Positions 33,870 to 46,790 are shown, numbered from the stretch's first letter. The stretch: 64,000 nt of DNA from Kappaphycus alvarezii (GCA_002205965.3 NADL03000006.1:558001-622000), one strand, 5' to 3'. The notes: generated by a model from the sequence alone, not told the origin. A program made the numbers and translations.

Positions 33870-36800
33870 AAAATCCTTACCGTTGACTGTTAAGCCATCC
33901 CCAACTTGATTGGATCGAATGTCAACGCAATTTCATCTTCGCTTCTGTCTTCGACTATTGCACAAGTTTTGCAGTCGGTATCGGCCTCTGTTTGGTCGCC
34001 CAGTACAGTATCGATATTACTGTTTCCTGGTGAAGTTTTCGTTCCAGATTTAGTTTCTTGCTATCTGTCATTTGCTATGTTGTGCAGAAAATCCAAAACA
34101 GCTTCGTTTCGCTGAGAGTTGTGAACCGCCCCGTGTGGGAAAGGCTTTTAGCCATTCATGCAACGAACTATACCGATAAGATCCCCGCAGAGGTCCGGTA
34201 AACTCCATTGAAAAGGTGTTGAGTAAGCTGCAATTCGGGGTTTCAGGTTGGATCGGTATCGCTTCGTTGATGCGGCCTTCTGACACTCGTTACATTACTG
34301 CACGTACGCGCGTATTTCCGATTCCATTCTCTTCCACCAAAAAAGATCGGCTACAAATTGCGTTGTCACCTTGAATTCACAATGACCTAACCGATCATGG
34401 AACTCATCAAGAATTTCTGGTCAGGCTTCCAGTGGCGGCACTACTTGTAAACCTGTTGTCGTCCAGCGAAACAGAGTGTCGTGGGGCAAGATAAAATTCC
34501 TGACGACGATGCCGCTTCTCCATACCAGTGCTATAAAGGTATACAAGTACCGTTGAATCTCTCAACCCCTCTTCGTATTCTCCGCAAGTATTGGTCACAT
34601 CGATTGCATTCACCACATTGCCTACATTCTTTCAAAAGAACTGTTCAATGGCTTCCTTTAACATAACCTCTTCTTCCTCGGTTCTGTCCTGCATGTAACA
34701 AATGCCCATACCACTGAGGTAATCGGTGGTTGCATTTTGGGCACCCTGCTTGTGGCGTATCTATAACTCAAATTCCGCCATGAAATTCAGCTAGCCGAGG
34801 CTGCCATAGACGTGTTTCTTTGCAAATATTATTTGTAGCGCCAAATGATCCGAGTACATTACGAACGGATTGTTCAAGAGGTATTAGAGAAACTACTTGA
34901 CTGAGAATATTACAACTATCGCTTCCATCTCAAATGTTCTATACCCGCGTTCCGTGGGCTGCAGGGTGCGGCTGGCATATTGCGTGGGGTTTCCAAGGCC
35001 TCTCTTATTACTTTGCCCCAAAGCAGCCCCCATCGCATGCTTTTATGCGTCTCAGTATACAACGAATGGTTGTGCAAACTTCGGTAGTGCTAGCATTGGA
35101 GGACTAACCATTCGTTCCTTCAATTTCTCAAACGCCGACTGCGCCTCTTCATTCCATTCAAACTTCGCCTTGGTGCTGGTGTTTCATGTATAGGGGCTGC
35201 AATGTGGGCAAACTCTTGCACAAAAGGACGATATTATGATATCATTCCAAGAAATGATCGCAGTTATCTATTTGTTCACGGCTTGGGGTCCTTGAAAATA
35301 GCACTTGTTTTCTGAGGATCCGCCAGAACCCCACTCCCGCTCACCAAATGGCACAACATGCCAACCCCCTGCAACCCAGACTCACACTTCTCCAGTTTAA
35401 GTTTCAAACTGACTCCTCGCAAGCGACTAAACACGATGCGCAAATGATTGATGTGTTCCTTCTACGATTAGACTTCACTATGGCTTCATCAATGTACCCA
35501 ATCACGAATTGAAGGTCATCAAATAGAATAGTAGCTGCCAGATGAAAGCACAGGGGGCCGGTTTTGACACCGAATGGAAACAAGAGGAAATAGAAAGACT
35601 CGTACTTTCACCTGGAGGTTGTCATCTCTTGTACCCGTTCGTCGAGTCGAACATTCCAATAACTAGTGGTCAAATCGCGGCTCGAAAACATTTTTCCACC
35701 ACTTATTTCATCAATGGGCTCCTCAATGTTAGGAATGGGCAACTTATCCGCTTTCATTCGTTTATTGAGAGGGCGTTAATCGACGCATAAACGCATATCG
35801 CTGTTCTTCTTTGTGGGATGATGACGGCAAAACCCATGCCGCGTTCGTCGGTTGAATGATACCTGCATCCAACATCTTGGCGACCTCCTTCTTGACGATC
35901 TCATTATGCTTTGATGTAATCCTTTTGACGGGCTAATATTTCAGCATATAATTATTCAACTCAAATATGTGCATGAACGGAACTTCTCCCGGCGTGATAC
36001 ATTTAAGCGCTCAGGCTATGATCTGCTCTAATTTGGCCGAGAGCAAAAACTTCGCCAGTTAGAGTTGTTCTACAGATGAAACACTCTGCAGTGCTTTCCT
36101 CAAAACGAATGATTGCTCCACGTTCAGGGTTTGAACCTCTAGCATCTCCGCAATGTGTTCCAAGGGCTTTTGCTTGTTTCGCTGCTCCCCGAACTCGGGG
36201 CCGTCTATGTGTGATTCTCTCTCGTAAGGCACTTCTCGTGCATTCTAGTGGACTAAACTCACTAATTCTTCCCATAAATTGGTTTTGATAGGCTCACTTA
36301 CTTCTTTTACTACGACTGCATCGGATCTATCGTCACTAGGATCATTTAGTCCGTCAGATTCAGGTGTGCATTTTTCACTTTCTTCAGCGCGCTCCTCTAC
36401 TCCCTCGTCGAGCAGGGGCAACGTAGCTGCAATAGATCCGTTTCCGAGGCGGCAATCTACCGTGCCCTACCGTAAGTCTACTTCCGCCCCTAGTACTTCC
36501 GTGACAGGTGCTCCAACTATGAGGTCGAAGGGTGAATCCATGAGGACAAGGAAAGTAAGGGGAACTGTGAATGTCTCCGGCATCAGCGAGACACCGAACA
36601 CTTCTCCCACCACTCTCGCTGTTTTTCCTTCGGCGACCATAATGCGAAGACTCGTCTCGAGTGGCCTCAAGTATAACCGATGGCATAAACTCCGAGACAT
36701 TATATTCGGTAGCGAACCTGTGCCGAGAAACGCCCTTACTCGGTGACCATAGACTCCCCATGAGACCATCTTCAGCCTAGTACTCCTTGACCCGGAGGAT

Positions 36801-37806
36801 TTGTTCCAATTGTTTATCTGTTGGCTACTTGTTTCCTCTCTTTCCTCTGGATCCGGGTCATCCTCATCTTCTTCCTCATCGGCCACTTAGCCGTTCTCCT
36901 CTTGCACTACGGTGAGCCTTCCAGGAACGCTCTTCAAGAGTTTTATGATTTTTTCCGCTTGGTTAGTGTCACCTTGCAGGAACTGCCCAAAGCTGATCAC
37001 TGCGTTGGCTTATGAAAGACTCGCCAGGACATCATACTGCTCAACAAATCCTTCAAGCTGACGGCCTTCACGCTTCCTGTTTGCTTTCTTCTTATCCTCC
37101 GTCCTGCCTTTGCGCTGTCTGGCGGGCCCTACCGCTCCTTCCGGGATATCCCCCGGATTCGTATTGCTACGAATAGAAATTGGATTATCACTTCATGTCG
37201 CCACTCTATTTTGCAAAAGCTCTTCGTCCCGTCACCTCATTACTCTATTAACTTCATCATCTCTGGTGTCCTTCTGCTCGTCCTCCTCAGTGATAAACAT
37301 AGAATTTTGGGTCCCTCCAATCGGCTTCTGACTCTGCGCAAAGTCTTGCTCAGCTTTCCTTATATTTTGCGTCGTCCGACAACTATCAAAATAATTTCAG
37401 CGATCGTTGCCTTGATGACTGCTACTTTGGTCAGAAAGAAAATCTTCTGCTCCTGAGTAAATCCGGCGGCATCCGCCTCCATGAAAAAAGGCTCCAATAC
37501 ATTAGCGTTTGTTAAACAGAGTGATAGAGATTCTTCAACAATCTTCCCCTTTTCTTCATTCGTCCTAAATTATTCTGGAAGTGCAGCACAGACTACATAG
37601 AAGTTCTTACCGTCTTCCAACAGCAAAAAGTTTAGCGAGAACTTCTTTTAGAAATAGTCAAACGCTTTCCCGCGAAGACAGTTTATCAGAGACCATACTT
37701 TTTACTCTCCGAGGCCATCTGGCTTTACCAAATTCTCCACGTATATTGAGAAATAGTCTATGTCAGCCTATTTGGTTCCATCAAATGTGACCACAGGTCC
37801 GCTCAT
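33870..37806 (-). pseudogene. gypsy-2: decayed Ty3/gypsy retrotransposon inserted in the copia element
   Basis: Minus-strand coding remnants run in gypsy order. Gag starts at ATG 37,806 (MSGPVVTFDGTK, then DIDYFSIYVENLV, LINCLRGKAFDYF), resembling the gag start of gypsy-1. The protease (about 36,740-36,470) has RAFLGTGSLPNIMS, where the catalytic DTG is GTG. RT traces follow: IVKKEVAKMLDAGIIQPTNA near 35,900, PFGVKTGPLCFHLAATILF near 35,575, and VIGYIDEAI where YVDD or YIDD is expected. RNase H ends near 34,700 (NGMGICYMQD-like reading). Integrase traces near 34,400-34,100 include FFGGREWNRKYA and a CNECQ-like finger in another frame. Numerous stops make it dead. No LTR pair was recognised. 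It lies between the copia RNase H end and the second copia LTR-like repeat. Confidence 0.7.
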
Positions 37807-38189
37807 GATTGAGTTGTTTCAGCACCCTCCACAAGAGTACCAGATGAGAGCACCGAAACTTGAGAACAAAAAACATACAAAAGCGCAAAAGTGTCACCTC
37901 CACCTTCCTTAAGGAACTGGAGTGCTTTACATTATTTGTATGTAGATACGAAAGTAAAGGGGACGCCCACTGACCCCCAATCGCAACCCACCCCCTTCAC
38001 CATCCGTTCCAGCTTGCATGCATAATCTAGATTACAATAAATAATGCCACATGTGCAGATTGGAATCCCACAAGGACTACGATCAATGACATGTACAAAT
38101 CGGGGGAGTGTCTCATACTAACTCTATTTTGTGCGTGATTTTACTTCATGACTGTGGTCTTCTATCACACTTTGGATTTGAACTATTTG

Positions 38190-38458
38190 ATCTAAATTTA
38201 CACCCAGATTAGATCATAGAGATCATATTGTAGCATTTAACACTCTTCCTCCGTTCCTGATCTCTCAGTCTCGGGCATGGTTAAGGAGAATACATTACTA
38301 CGTTGACTCCTTGACCGTGGTAGTTGCCGTCTTGACAGCACTGGTCCTCTTTTATTAAAAATCATTTATTGCTATCTTACACCTCTATGCTTTCTTACTC
38401 CCTTTGTTTTCTTGTACAAGCGCAGATGGTAGTACCAATTAAGCCGGTTTCACGACAA
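38190..38458 (+). repeat. diverged long direct repeat, probable 3' LTR of the copia element
   Basis: This is the second copy of the repeat at 28,938-29,208, in the same orientation and about 9.25 kb away. Between them lie the copia coding remnant (+) and gypsy-2 (-). The simplest reading is the 3' LTR pushed away from its body by the gypsy-2 insertion; a solo LTR is the alternative. Confidence 0.65.
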
Positions 38459-40449
38459 TAGTGCTGTAACGGTTGAAGTAAATAAGTCGTGACAGCGAGA
38501 ACGTGATCATGTAGATTGGAGCTCTCCAAGTACATGTGGTGCAGGGGTCTCGCAGAGTCTTTTGGTGAGTATTGTGTCGTTTTAGACAACTGAGCCACTT
38601 CCCCGCGCTGCGCAGCCAGAGGACTTTGCGAAAGTATTGAGAAATGTGATTCAGTTACTTTCCAAACCCAGTCCTAATTTTAGGTTGCAAAGTTAACCTA
38701 TTTGTCCTCTACTGCCAACTAGACAGATTGGGATACCCTGGAGGAGACGGGAGAATCAACATATTATTCACGGTAATTTATTTCTTGATTCGACTTCGTA
38801 CTGCGTTGGGCGGCCATGGGTCTTCATGAGAGCACTTTCAACTACACATGTGAGAATACTTCTCAAAAAGGCGCAAACTCTAGGGAAGGGAAATGTGAGG
38901 TTATTTAATATTTGAAAAATATGGTCGGTTGTGGCCCGAAATATCCTACAGGGTGTCCAGTAATACCTCTAAAATTACCCTAGAAAGCCGGCTCTAGTAT
39001 TGCAGATAAAAATTTTACTGTCCAGAAGTACAAAAAATCAGAACTGTACTGACTTCAGATTTTAAAAGCAGATTCTGCACCTCCTAACCAAAATCCACAT
39101 CGTACCTTGTGCATTATCACCAAAAATGCCACTAAACTGCAGCATACTGTGCAGTATTGTACAATGACAATGTACACCAAAATTAAGGCATTTGGTCCCA
39201 AAAGCACAATAATATTTTACATACTGTACAGTGTATCTACTACAGTAGTGTCCTCACCACTGAGGTTACAGTACAGTATGTACCCTCAGGTAATTGTAAT
39301 TAAAACCTCAACAGAAAATTTCATTGGCCACTTACAGGGGCTTACGGTTGCATCACTGCATCAAACAGTTTATGTACTGTACTTTTATTTACTCTAATTA
39401 AGTACCTCAGTGTAGCGAAAATTCAAGGGATAAAAAGCAGACTGGCGGCATTAGCGACGAACCTGAGAAAAGGTAGGCTTTTTCGCTAGCCTAGAAGGGT
39501 TGAGTAGATTCAAATAAAAATTCTTGATCTAGTTTTTACTTCGATGCCCAAAGCGGTAATGCCTTTTTAAGGCAATTAAGTGCCAAATTCAGGGTTACCG
39601 TAGGATTATTAAACCTGGGAATTGATCCTGGGCGGTAGTCCAGGATTGGATATTATAAGCTACCAGGATTTATCCAAGGGTTCTAAAACCTGGAGATTAT
39701 ATTTCGAGAACACACCAGGAATCCTGGGACCAAATTCCCAGGATTGCCAAATTACTGGAGAATTGGGGCCCTGAGAGTACCTCCTTTGGTATTTTAAGAT
39801 CTATCGGGCCGAGTTACAGGTCCCATTTACTTTCTACATCATTTTCTGGCTCTCTAGATCCACAATTCTTCCACTGGACATGATAACAGGGGTACACGTT
39901 CTGAACATTCATGTGCCTAGGAGCAGGCAATGCACTCCTGGTCTAATAACTGAGCTTTTCTTCTATCCTCAGTACCATGACCAAGAATACAGTCCTTTCT
40001 TTGGACATATGACCTAGCAGATCATCATCTCAAGAGAAGAACGCGCTCCAAAAAACTTAGAAAATTGTCAGATTCCCGCCGCGGATACGGAATACAATGT
40101 CCGAATCGAATAGTCATATTATTAGTACATACCTTCCATCAGTCCACGTGCTGCTGTAGCAAACATACAAATGTAAAACTGCATAATACCTTTCGGGAAG
40201 TAGTGTGCTGCTAGTAATATTACTATTCATAACCATTCACCAAACACGTAACCGCACTGAAGTGGCCGAGCCACCCGAGTAAAAACAATCCATTGAGTCT
40301 AAAACATAAAACCAAGTATTAGTTGCAACTATCCTTAATGCTTTGGGTGGCACTTCTAGGGGCTGGGACTTACCTTATTTTACATTCTGATACCGGTTCC
40401 CCCTTTAGGTGATCGGGACATCACGGGATGTTGCGGGAGGACGCCCAAA
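38459..40449. other. AT-rich region with TACAGTA clusters and CCAGGAT-type short inverted repeats
   Basis: No gene is seen. TACTGTACAGT-type words recur at 39,140-39,165, 39,222-39,250 and 39,266-39,283. Between 39,610 and 39,770 the words CCTGGGAATT, ATCCTGG, CCAGGAT and CCAGGAATCCTGG recur in both orientations and could fold into several small hairpins. Confidence 0.5.
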
Positions 40450-40990
40450 AAAGGGCGCTGACGAAGGTGAAGTGGGAGCGACCGGGAAGCCACTGCCGTT
40501 GCTTGCCGAAGAAAGTCGGTAATTTTGGCGGAATTTGGGAGGTAGCCAGCAGAAAACCACCGAGAAGGGCGGCGGTGATGCCTGTGATCTTTGGAGGGGA
40601 GGGAACGGAAAGCATTTTTTGAATACGGCGGTGACGGTTGCGATGATTGAGGAGAGGGAGCGAGAATTACGCGGAGAAGGGCGGCAGTAATGTTGGAGAT
40701 CAGTGGTGGTAGGGAGCGGAAAGCCCAAAGCAGAGGGAAACGGTGATATTGGCGACTGTTAAGGGAGGGAGTGGAAATTCGATTACAAAGGACAGCGATG
40801 AATCACCTCACATCGGTTCGTTAGACGCACAAATTCTGAAGTTTGGACGGAGTGAGCGGAAATAATATGTCAAAGGGGAGCTGTAATGTTGACGATTGTT
40901 TGGGGGAATGGAGCAGGAATGCTATGGCCGAAGACGACAGTGTTGACGGCGATCTATTGAAGAGTGGGAGCTGGAAGCCGTTAAAAAATT
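40450..40990 (+). repeat. degenerate minisatellite of about 57-bp period
   Basis: Units built on GGCGGTGATG..TGG..GAT....GGAGGGAGCGGAAA recur with starts near 40,454, 40,515, 40,571, 40,627, 40,682, 40,740 and, after a less regular stretch, 40,879 and 40,937. Spacings are mostly 55-60 bases. The array is purine-rich on the plus strand and more GC-rich than its flanks. Open frames through it are products of the repeat, not genes. Confidence 0.7.
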
Positions 40991-40999
40991 GCTTAATCT

Positions 41000-41800
41000 G
41001 CGTGATGTGTATTGGGGATTGGAAATAGGATGAAGTCTGGAATGATTCGGAATTCAACACCCTCAAGTTGAGATTAAGACCTCGGAAACCCTGCAAAGTG
41101 TTTTCAAATTTGGAGATAGTGCAGTTTGCCCGCCTTGCCATCAAGGGGAGTATTAAGCATATTGTCTGCCAAGTGTCCCTATTCAGCGTAATTAATAACT
41201 GTAAACCGCCTCCCAAGAAATAAATATGATACCGTAACCTCGTGAGATATCAATCCACAACATCATTACATAATATGTTCTTTTTCCAAAAGTGAGATAT
41301 TTCTTTTATAAACCTCTATGATATTACCTGCCTGTTCCGAGCAGGAGGACGAGTATGGCGTGACTCATCAGAAGCATGAGTTGAAATCAGATGAGTTGAA
41401 AAACCATTGTTGAAACTGTACCCAACAAGAACCTGGCAGTGGGCTTAGCCGCAGGCTGTCATGTCGGGGGTTCATACCAGATTGTCAAGTGTGAGTTCAA
41501 TCTATCATAAACTGGTACGTGGATCAGGGTTTCGTCAAGCATGACAAGAATGATGTTTGAGGGTCATCTGTTCCACCCATTCGTAATTTAAAATGCGACT
41601 TAACTGTTACATCCAACAGTTTCCCATATAGAAAGAATGGAAATAGAAAAAGATACTTTAATTCACACAACACTGTGTAGAAAAAGAAAAGTTCCCCATA
41701 GATTGCTTCAATCACATTTTATGCCTCAAAGACGGATTTATTGCCTTTCATCAGCACAGCAAGCTCCCTGGAAGACTTCAACTTCGATACTGCACTACTA
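41000..41800. other. AT-rich gap, nothing recognised
   Basis: I see no gene, repeat array or RNA gene here. The word CACTACTA at about 41,789 directly precedes the transposase frame and resembles a CACTA terminus, but no inverted partner was found downstream. Confidence 0.4.
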
Positions 41801-41801
41801 A

Positions 41802-44563
41802 ATGGGTAAACGGAAAGATGGAAATTCCTCTAGGAGTCCGAGGGCGTCTTTTCCCTTCTCATCACGAGATGCATTGGTGCTGGCAATTCACACTTCCAAA
41901 TGCAGCTACCCCCAATTGTCAAGGTCATTCTCTGCAAGAGTGGTGAAACAGAGAAATTCAATCCAATGCAAGCTCGGAGGCCATGGCATAAAAAATTCTA
42001 TTGATAGGGAACTCCTCGCGAAAAGAGATGAAGCTATCGACTTGATCAATCAAGCAAAACCAGAAGAAGGAGGTTTCAGCGAACTTGTTGCGGAAGCAGG
42101 TATTTCTCTGCGCCGCGCGAAAATTGCAAGGGATGCCGATAATAATTTAAGACACGATGTATAAAGAAGGACTGGGAGCATTGTCAATGAAGTAGCAGGG
42201 AAATATGAAAAGAAAACAGTCGAGGAGCTGCTTCAATTGATATATTCCTCTTCTTTCTGCCCTGCGACGTTTGATACTCGCTTCCCATCTCTGAGACTAC
42301 TAGAAAAGGAGGTTGAACTTCGTGAATCGGATGACGGTGGTTTGTATCAGGGGAATGAATATTCATTAGTGTCTATGTCTTCAAGCACAAACTTGAACGT
42401 CCTACACTGCCACATCAAGAGCACTGTTGATGCTTTGGTCGATCAGATGAGAAGAGTTAGGACTTGTGATATTCTGCATTTTCATCGATCGGAATGTGCT
42501 CCAAACCACCCAATTCAAGCTGAACTTGGACACCTGTGTATCCCGGTCGTTTGTAATGCTATTAGGTCGGACGATAACCCTGAAATCCGCTGGTGCAGCA
42601 TGGAGGAAGATGGGGAACAGTCTATCGTATTGATGTTGCAACTATTCAGCGACAAATCGGTATCGTCTCTGAAGCCTTCAAGCATAACATTTTATTCATT
42701 CTATGTCGCTGTATTCAACTTTGTTGAGGAGTGCCGCCGCCGACTCATTGCAGACGGAAGTAAAATACTCTCGTTCCTTCCAACAAAATCTACAGGTTTG
42801 TTGGATGGATCAGACCAGTTGAGTACGCAAGAAGCTATCGATCTGGTCATGCGAGCACTCAGAGAATTTGCGAAATCAGGATTCTTTGCTGTCGATGCAG
42901 ATGGTGTGAAGTGGCGATGCCACACTGTCATCGGTAGCTATTGCACGGACCTCCCGAAGGCACAGCAGCTACTCTCGGTTTGGTCCGGTAAAGCAACAGC
43001 TCTACTCTGTCAGTGAGCATCCAGTCTGATATAATGTTGATGTTGACTTCTCCATTGATGGTGGGAAGGAAGGACTCAATGGTCTCTTTCGCGAGTACGG
43101 TTTTTCAGGAATGCTCGAAGAAAAGGACGGCAGAAAAGTTCACCAGGTTTCGCCTTTTTTGGGAGCTATGACGGATATATTATGTGATGAGGACCGTCAA
43201 GCCCCTCTGACGAACGTATTTGCGAAGTACGTTAACTTAGTACGAATTGATACAAGCACCTCTGGGAATGGATGGCATGAGGAAACACTTAAGTTCGCTG
43301 CCGAAGCAATCAAACAATTCAAGGAATTGGGAGTGAAGGTTCTAGGAGAACATCAAACTTCAAATATGGGCACGCTTAAGTGGCACATGTTGGACCATGT
43401 CTTTGACGATTTGAGAAGGTTAGGGGTTCTTCAATACAATGACGCAGGGATGTTAGAGTACGCCCATGAACTTTACAAGCGACTGTACAACCTGACCTCC
43501 AAAAGACGATCTTCAGCTTCGACAGAAAAAATCACTCGTGTATCGAAACTAAGCTTGAATGTCATTGCGGGTACGGAAAAAAGTGGACGAGAAGTAAACA
43601 GGACCAGAGCAACAGCAGCAAAATCAGACACAGCTCGTCTTGTGGAAGGATGCTTTCAATTCAGCTGATTTCCTGGGCCTTAGACACAGGGACGGCTCTG
43701 AAAAGGGCACATTGCAATCGCAAAGAGATAACGGTAGGAAGGCACAGGCCTAAAGATTACGAGATAGTATGATAGGAATGCTTAATGATGAGCAACTGGA
43801 GAATTTGAAAACGATTATTCTGGTGGTATTGGAAGGGTCTAGTTCCGAAGGACTGCCAAGGTCTAACATCAAGTTTTCGTTTTTTCCTTCTGCTTTTGTT
43901 TCCGTATACGAAGTTCCGCATCTTTCTGATTGTCCTAAGAATACGGTAACTGCATCTTTTGAGGATATCAATCGCAGAATATCACAGCGCTTGGTTGCTG
44001 TTCCAACCTAGTACAACACAATGTGTCCAAAGTTGGACTCCGTAATGGTTGAGGATGTTCAAACTGGGAGAAGTGCTGGACGGATCCCTGTATGGTTCGG
44101 AAAGTTGTGGGGCTTGCTCGTCTGATCAGCTGTGGACTATAACGGCCATATTCAGCTATGTTTATTTCATACAACCAAGTTAACTGCATGGAATGTGTCT
44201 CTGGCGTTATCCGTGAATATTGTTTCATTCAGTATTACGACTTTCTTGATTAGAAAGACTTCCCAGTGGATAGAGTAGATAGAGATCTTGATAGTATCCG
44301 TCTACGTTGGTCAAGGTCTGCAGAGAACTCGGAGATGGTCAGGAGAGGCATATATGACCTATGCCCCCTGGATGCTATCAGGGGTCTTGTACATCTAATC
44401 AGAGGTGATATTATGACTCGAAGACTCCGACCACATACAAAGAGAGCAGAAAGGATGAAGGATTCATATGGACATGGAAATTCATGGCAATCAGAAATGT
44501 TCTATGTCAATCGCTTCTATCTCCACAGGGGCATCGAGTTAATTTTTGAAGAAGAAGTGTAGT
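41802..44563 (+). pseudogene. CACTA/KDZ-like DDE transposase remnant
   Basis: Five consecutive plus-strand frames form one protein. After an N-terminal part (41,802-42,164; LAKRDEAIDLINQAKPEEGG), a middle part (42,237-43,016) has HFHRSECAPNHPIQAELGH, SDKSVSSLKPSSITFYSFYV (near 42,653, a likely catalytic Asp), KILSFLPTK, and a DG..WRCHTVIGSYCTDLPKA block. The last resembles the C-terminal catalytic neighbourhood of CACTA/Plavaka/KDZ-type transposases. Next come GTLKWHMLDHVFDDLRRLGV (43,370 on) and SQRLVAVPT. The C-terminus (44,030-44,560) is DSVMVEDVQTGRSAGRIPVW, IRLRWSRSAENSEMVRRGIY and FYVNRFYLHRGIEL. The last 300 codons are well preserved, with few stops. Family naming is tentative, as I recognise the style rather than a precise signature. 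It would cut and paste its element. Breaks are near 42,165, 43,017, 43,668, 44,011 and 44,125. Confidence 0.55.
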
Positions 44564-46790
44564 AAGAGAGGGGATCTGCAAATATTGTAACAATGGGCCA
44601 TATCTGCATGTAGTACGGAGATGATTAATAATGAAAGTGAGGCTTAGACTGGTGTAATCATTTTGTAGTTTTGTTACCATTACTGCAAATTTGAAAATTG
44701 GTAGTTGCACTATCACATGGGAAATAGAAGGTTTCAGCAAGTTGGAACTTGAATATAACGTGACCAATGAAAGAAAAGAGTCATTGAGAAACACCATAGC
44801 GATGAACATAATCTTATAATTTAAGTGGTTGCGTGACCAGAATGAAAAAGTTTTGCTCGAAATTGCAAATTGATGTTGACGGAATTTTTAAAACAACACG
44901 TTCTTAACTAAATGTGCAGAGCAAACTCTGTCGAGTGACTAAGGACTGAAAAAAGCCTGGTTACGCAATTATTCGGATACTTTTGTACCTTAATAATCAT
45001 TGTACTATCATTCTTTCCTTGAGAAGAAGATGTCGGGGTGGTTACGGTTGGGGTCGTATTGTTTTCGTCGATGTAAAACTTGTCCCTATTGAATAGGATC
45101 CTGGTATTTGCCTAAAGATTTGTCGGGTTTTTCTGCGTATAATGGTGACTTTATATATAGCTGGATTCCCAAGGACAACTTAGAAGAGGTTTGAGGTGTT
45201 GCAAAGTCCAGCATTGTATCATGATGGTTCGGAAGGTTGTTAGTTGTACAATATGGTAGGGGATGGGGAGTGTTCTCAGTATGCAGGGGGCCCTATGTGA
45301 CGTTTCTCATGACATTAAGGAAGTGTACTGCTTAGAAGACGGTAAAATGGGCAAGTAATCGAACATGTGCTGGAATTTTGCCTTTGTCTCGTTTTACAAT
45401 TACGTTTACTAATGTTTGCGGACGGGACTCGGACAGTAAATGTTCTATTGTATAAAAGGTGAAGCTTCAGAATCCGTCGCTCTTGTTATTGGCGACTATA
45501 CAGGAAATATGACATTTTATACATCCTCTACTCATTAAGGCAGGGACCACCCACGGTCCCTCGCAACGGGCGGGGTGGGAAGAGTGAGCACTGCAAATGT
45601 GCAAAGGTTGCAGGATTTCTATATCATGTTAACAAGTAGTGCGTCGCTGAACATCATGGTCGATGATCCAGAACATTGAATCAAGCATTTATACCTCAAC
45701 AGGGAGTTGAACTATGTATCAGAAATCTTAAAATATGGGACCGCAGTTATGTAAAAGAAGAAACAGCGTTTCATAATGGAATAATATTTTACAGTGGCAA
45801 TAAGAAGAAGCAGAACAAAATCATACAAATAAAACACGTAGTAGTTCTGTATTTATTAAGTACAAGTGTATGGAAAAATTGGTTGCACGACCAAGGAATG
45901 GAACGATGTAATGGAACTAATTTGGAAGATTTCGCGGTGAAGAAATACTTTACTCTCTTCTGCACCACAAACACCGTACAAACTGAAAACGAAATTAACA
46001 TAGGAAGCAACACCGTAACGGTACTTCTATGTAATAAATATAAAGATGGATCAAAATTGGTTGTGTGACTAACGATTGGAACCATACTTGGTTCTGGAAC
46101 CAATTCGACAATTATGTACAGTAGTACTTACTGTCTTACATTTGCAAAACACGTCCTCTACAAAGTGATTTGATTTACGCAAGACAAAAACATATTATTA
46201 TTTAAAGAATGAAACAGGAGTGTGCAACGAGGTAGCAGAAAAGCTAGTCATGAGACAAAGGCTGAAATATTCAAAAAAGTACAGGGTATTCAAAGGTGCT
46301 AAAAAAGGCCTTCAATTAACAGAAAAGGCACAAATCAAAGGTAAACTTCTATTGGAAGTAGTTGATGTGATTCCAATCCCAACGCAGGACGATACCTTAT
46401 TCCAAAGTGTTAGTCATGTAACGATTGCCCAACACCCTTTTCCCTTTGCCTTTTCCCCACCCATACGCTCTTCCAACCGACCAATCTCGGCCTCTCTGTC
46501 CGAACCCTGCTCCACCTTCCCGCCCATATTGTCTTTTGACCAGACCGTTCTCGGTTTCCCCGGACTGCTAATCACGCCCTTCCTCCATGTTTCATTTCTA
46601 CATCCATTCTCCACTTTGAACAGATCACTCGCGGTCTTTCTTAAGCACTAATACGCCCTATGAAACTGCTTCATTTCACCGCCCATAGTCCTCTTCGAAC
46701 CGACCATTCTCAGTATTTCCAGACCACTGATCACACTTTACGACTATTATGGTCTGAGCAGAGGATACTAATGCTCCATTTTCTTTTGTC
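44564..46790. other. AT-rich region, no supported gene
   Basis: Frames at 45,676-46,068 and 46,220-46,651 on the plus strand are open for 130-143 codons but have AT-driven composition (Lys, Asn, Ile) or Pro/Ser-rich low complexity, with no motif. A single TGTACAGTAGTAC word occurs near 46,117. Nothing else is seen. Confidence 0.4.

Noticed and set aside
36110..36145. GGTTCAAACCC on the minus strand, like a tRNA T-arm
   Set aside because: No A-box, anticodon stem or acceptor stem could be fitted around it, and it lies within the gypsy-2 protease-RT linker.
38945..38975. TACAGGGTGTCC, like a Tc1/mariner terminal repeat
   Set aside because: No inverted partner and no transposase were found in the window.
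41787..41800. CACTACTA before the DDE transposase, like a CACTA terminus
   Set aside because: It lies only a few bases before the first ATG, and no inverted TAGTAGTG was found beyond 44.56 kb.
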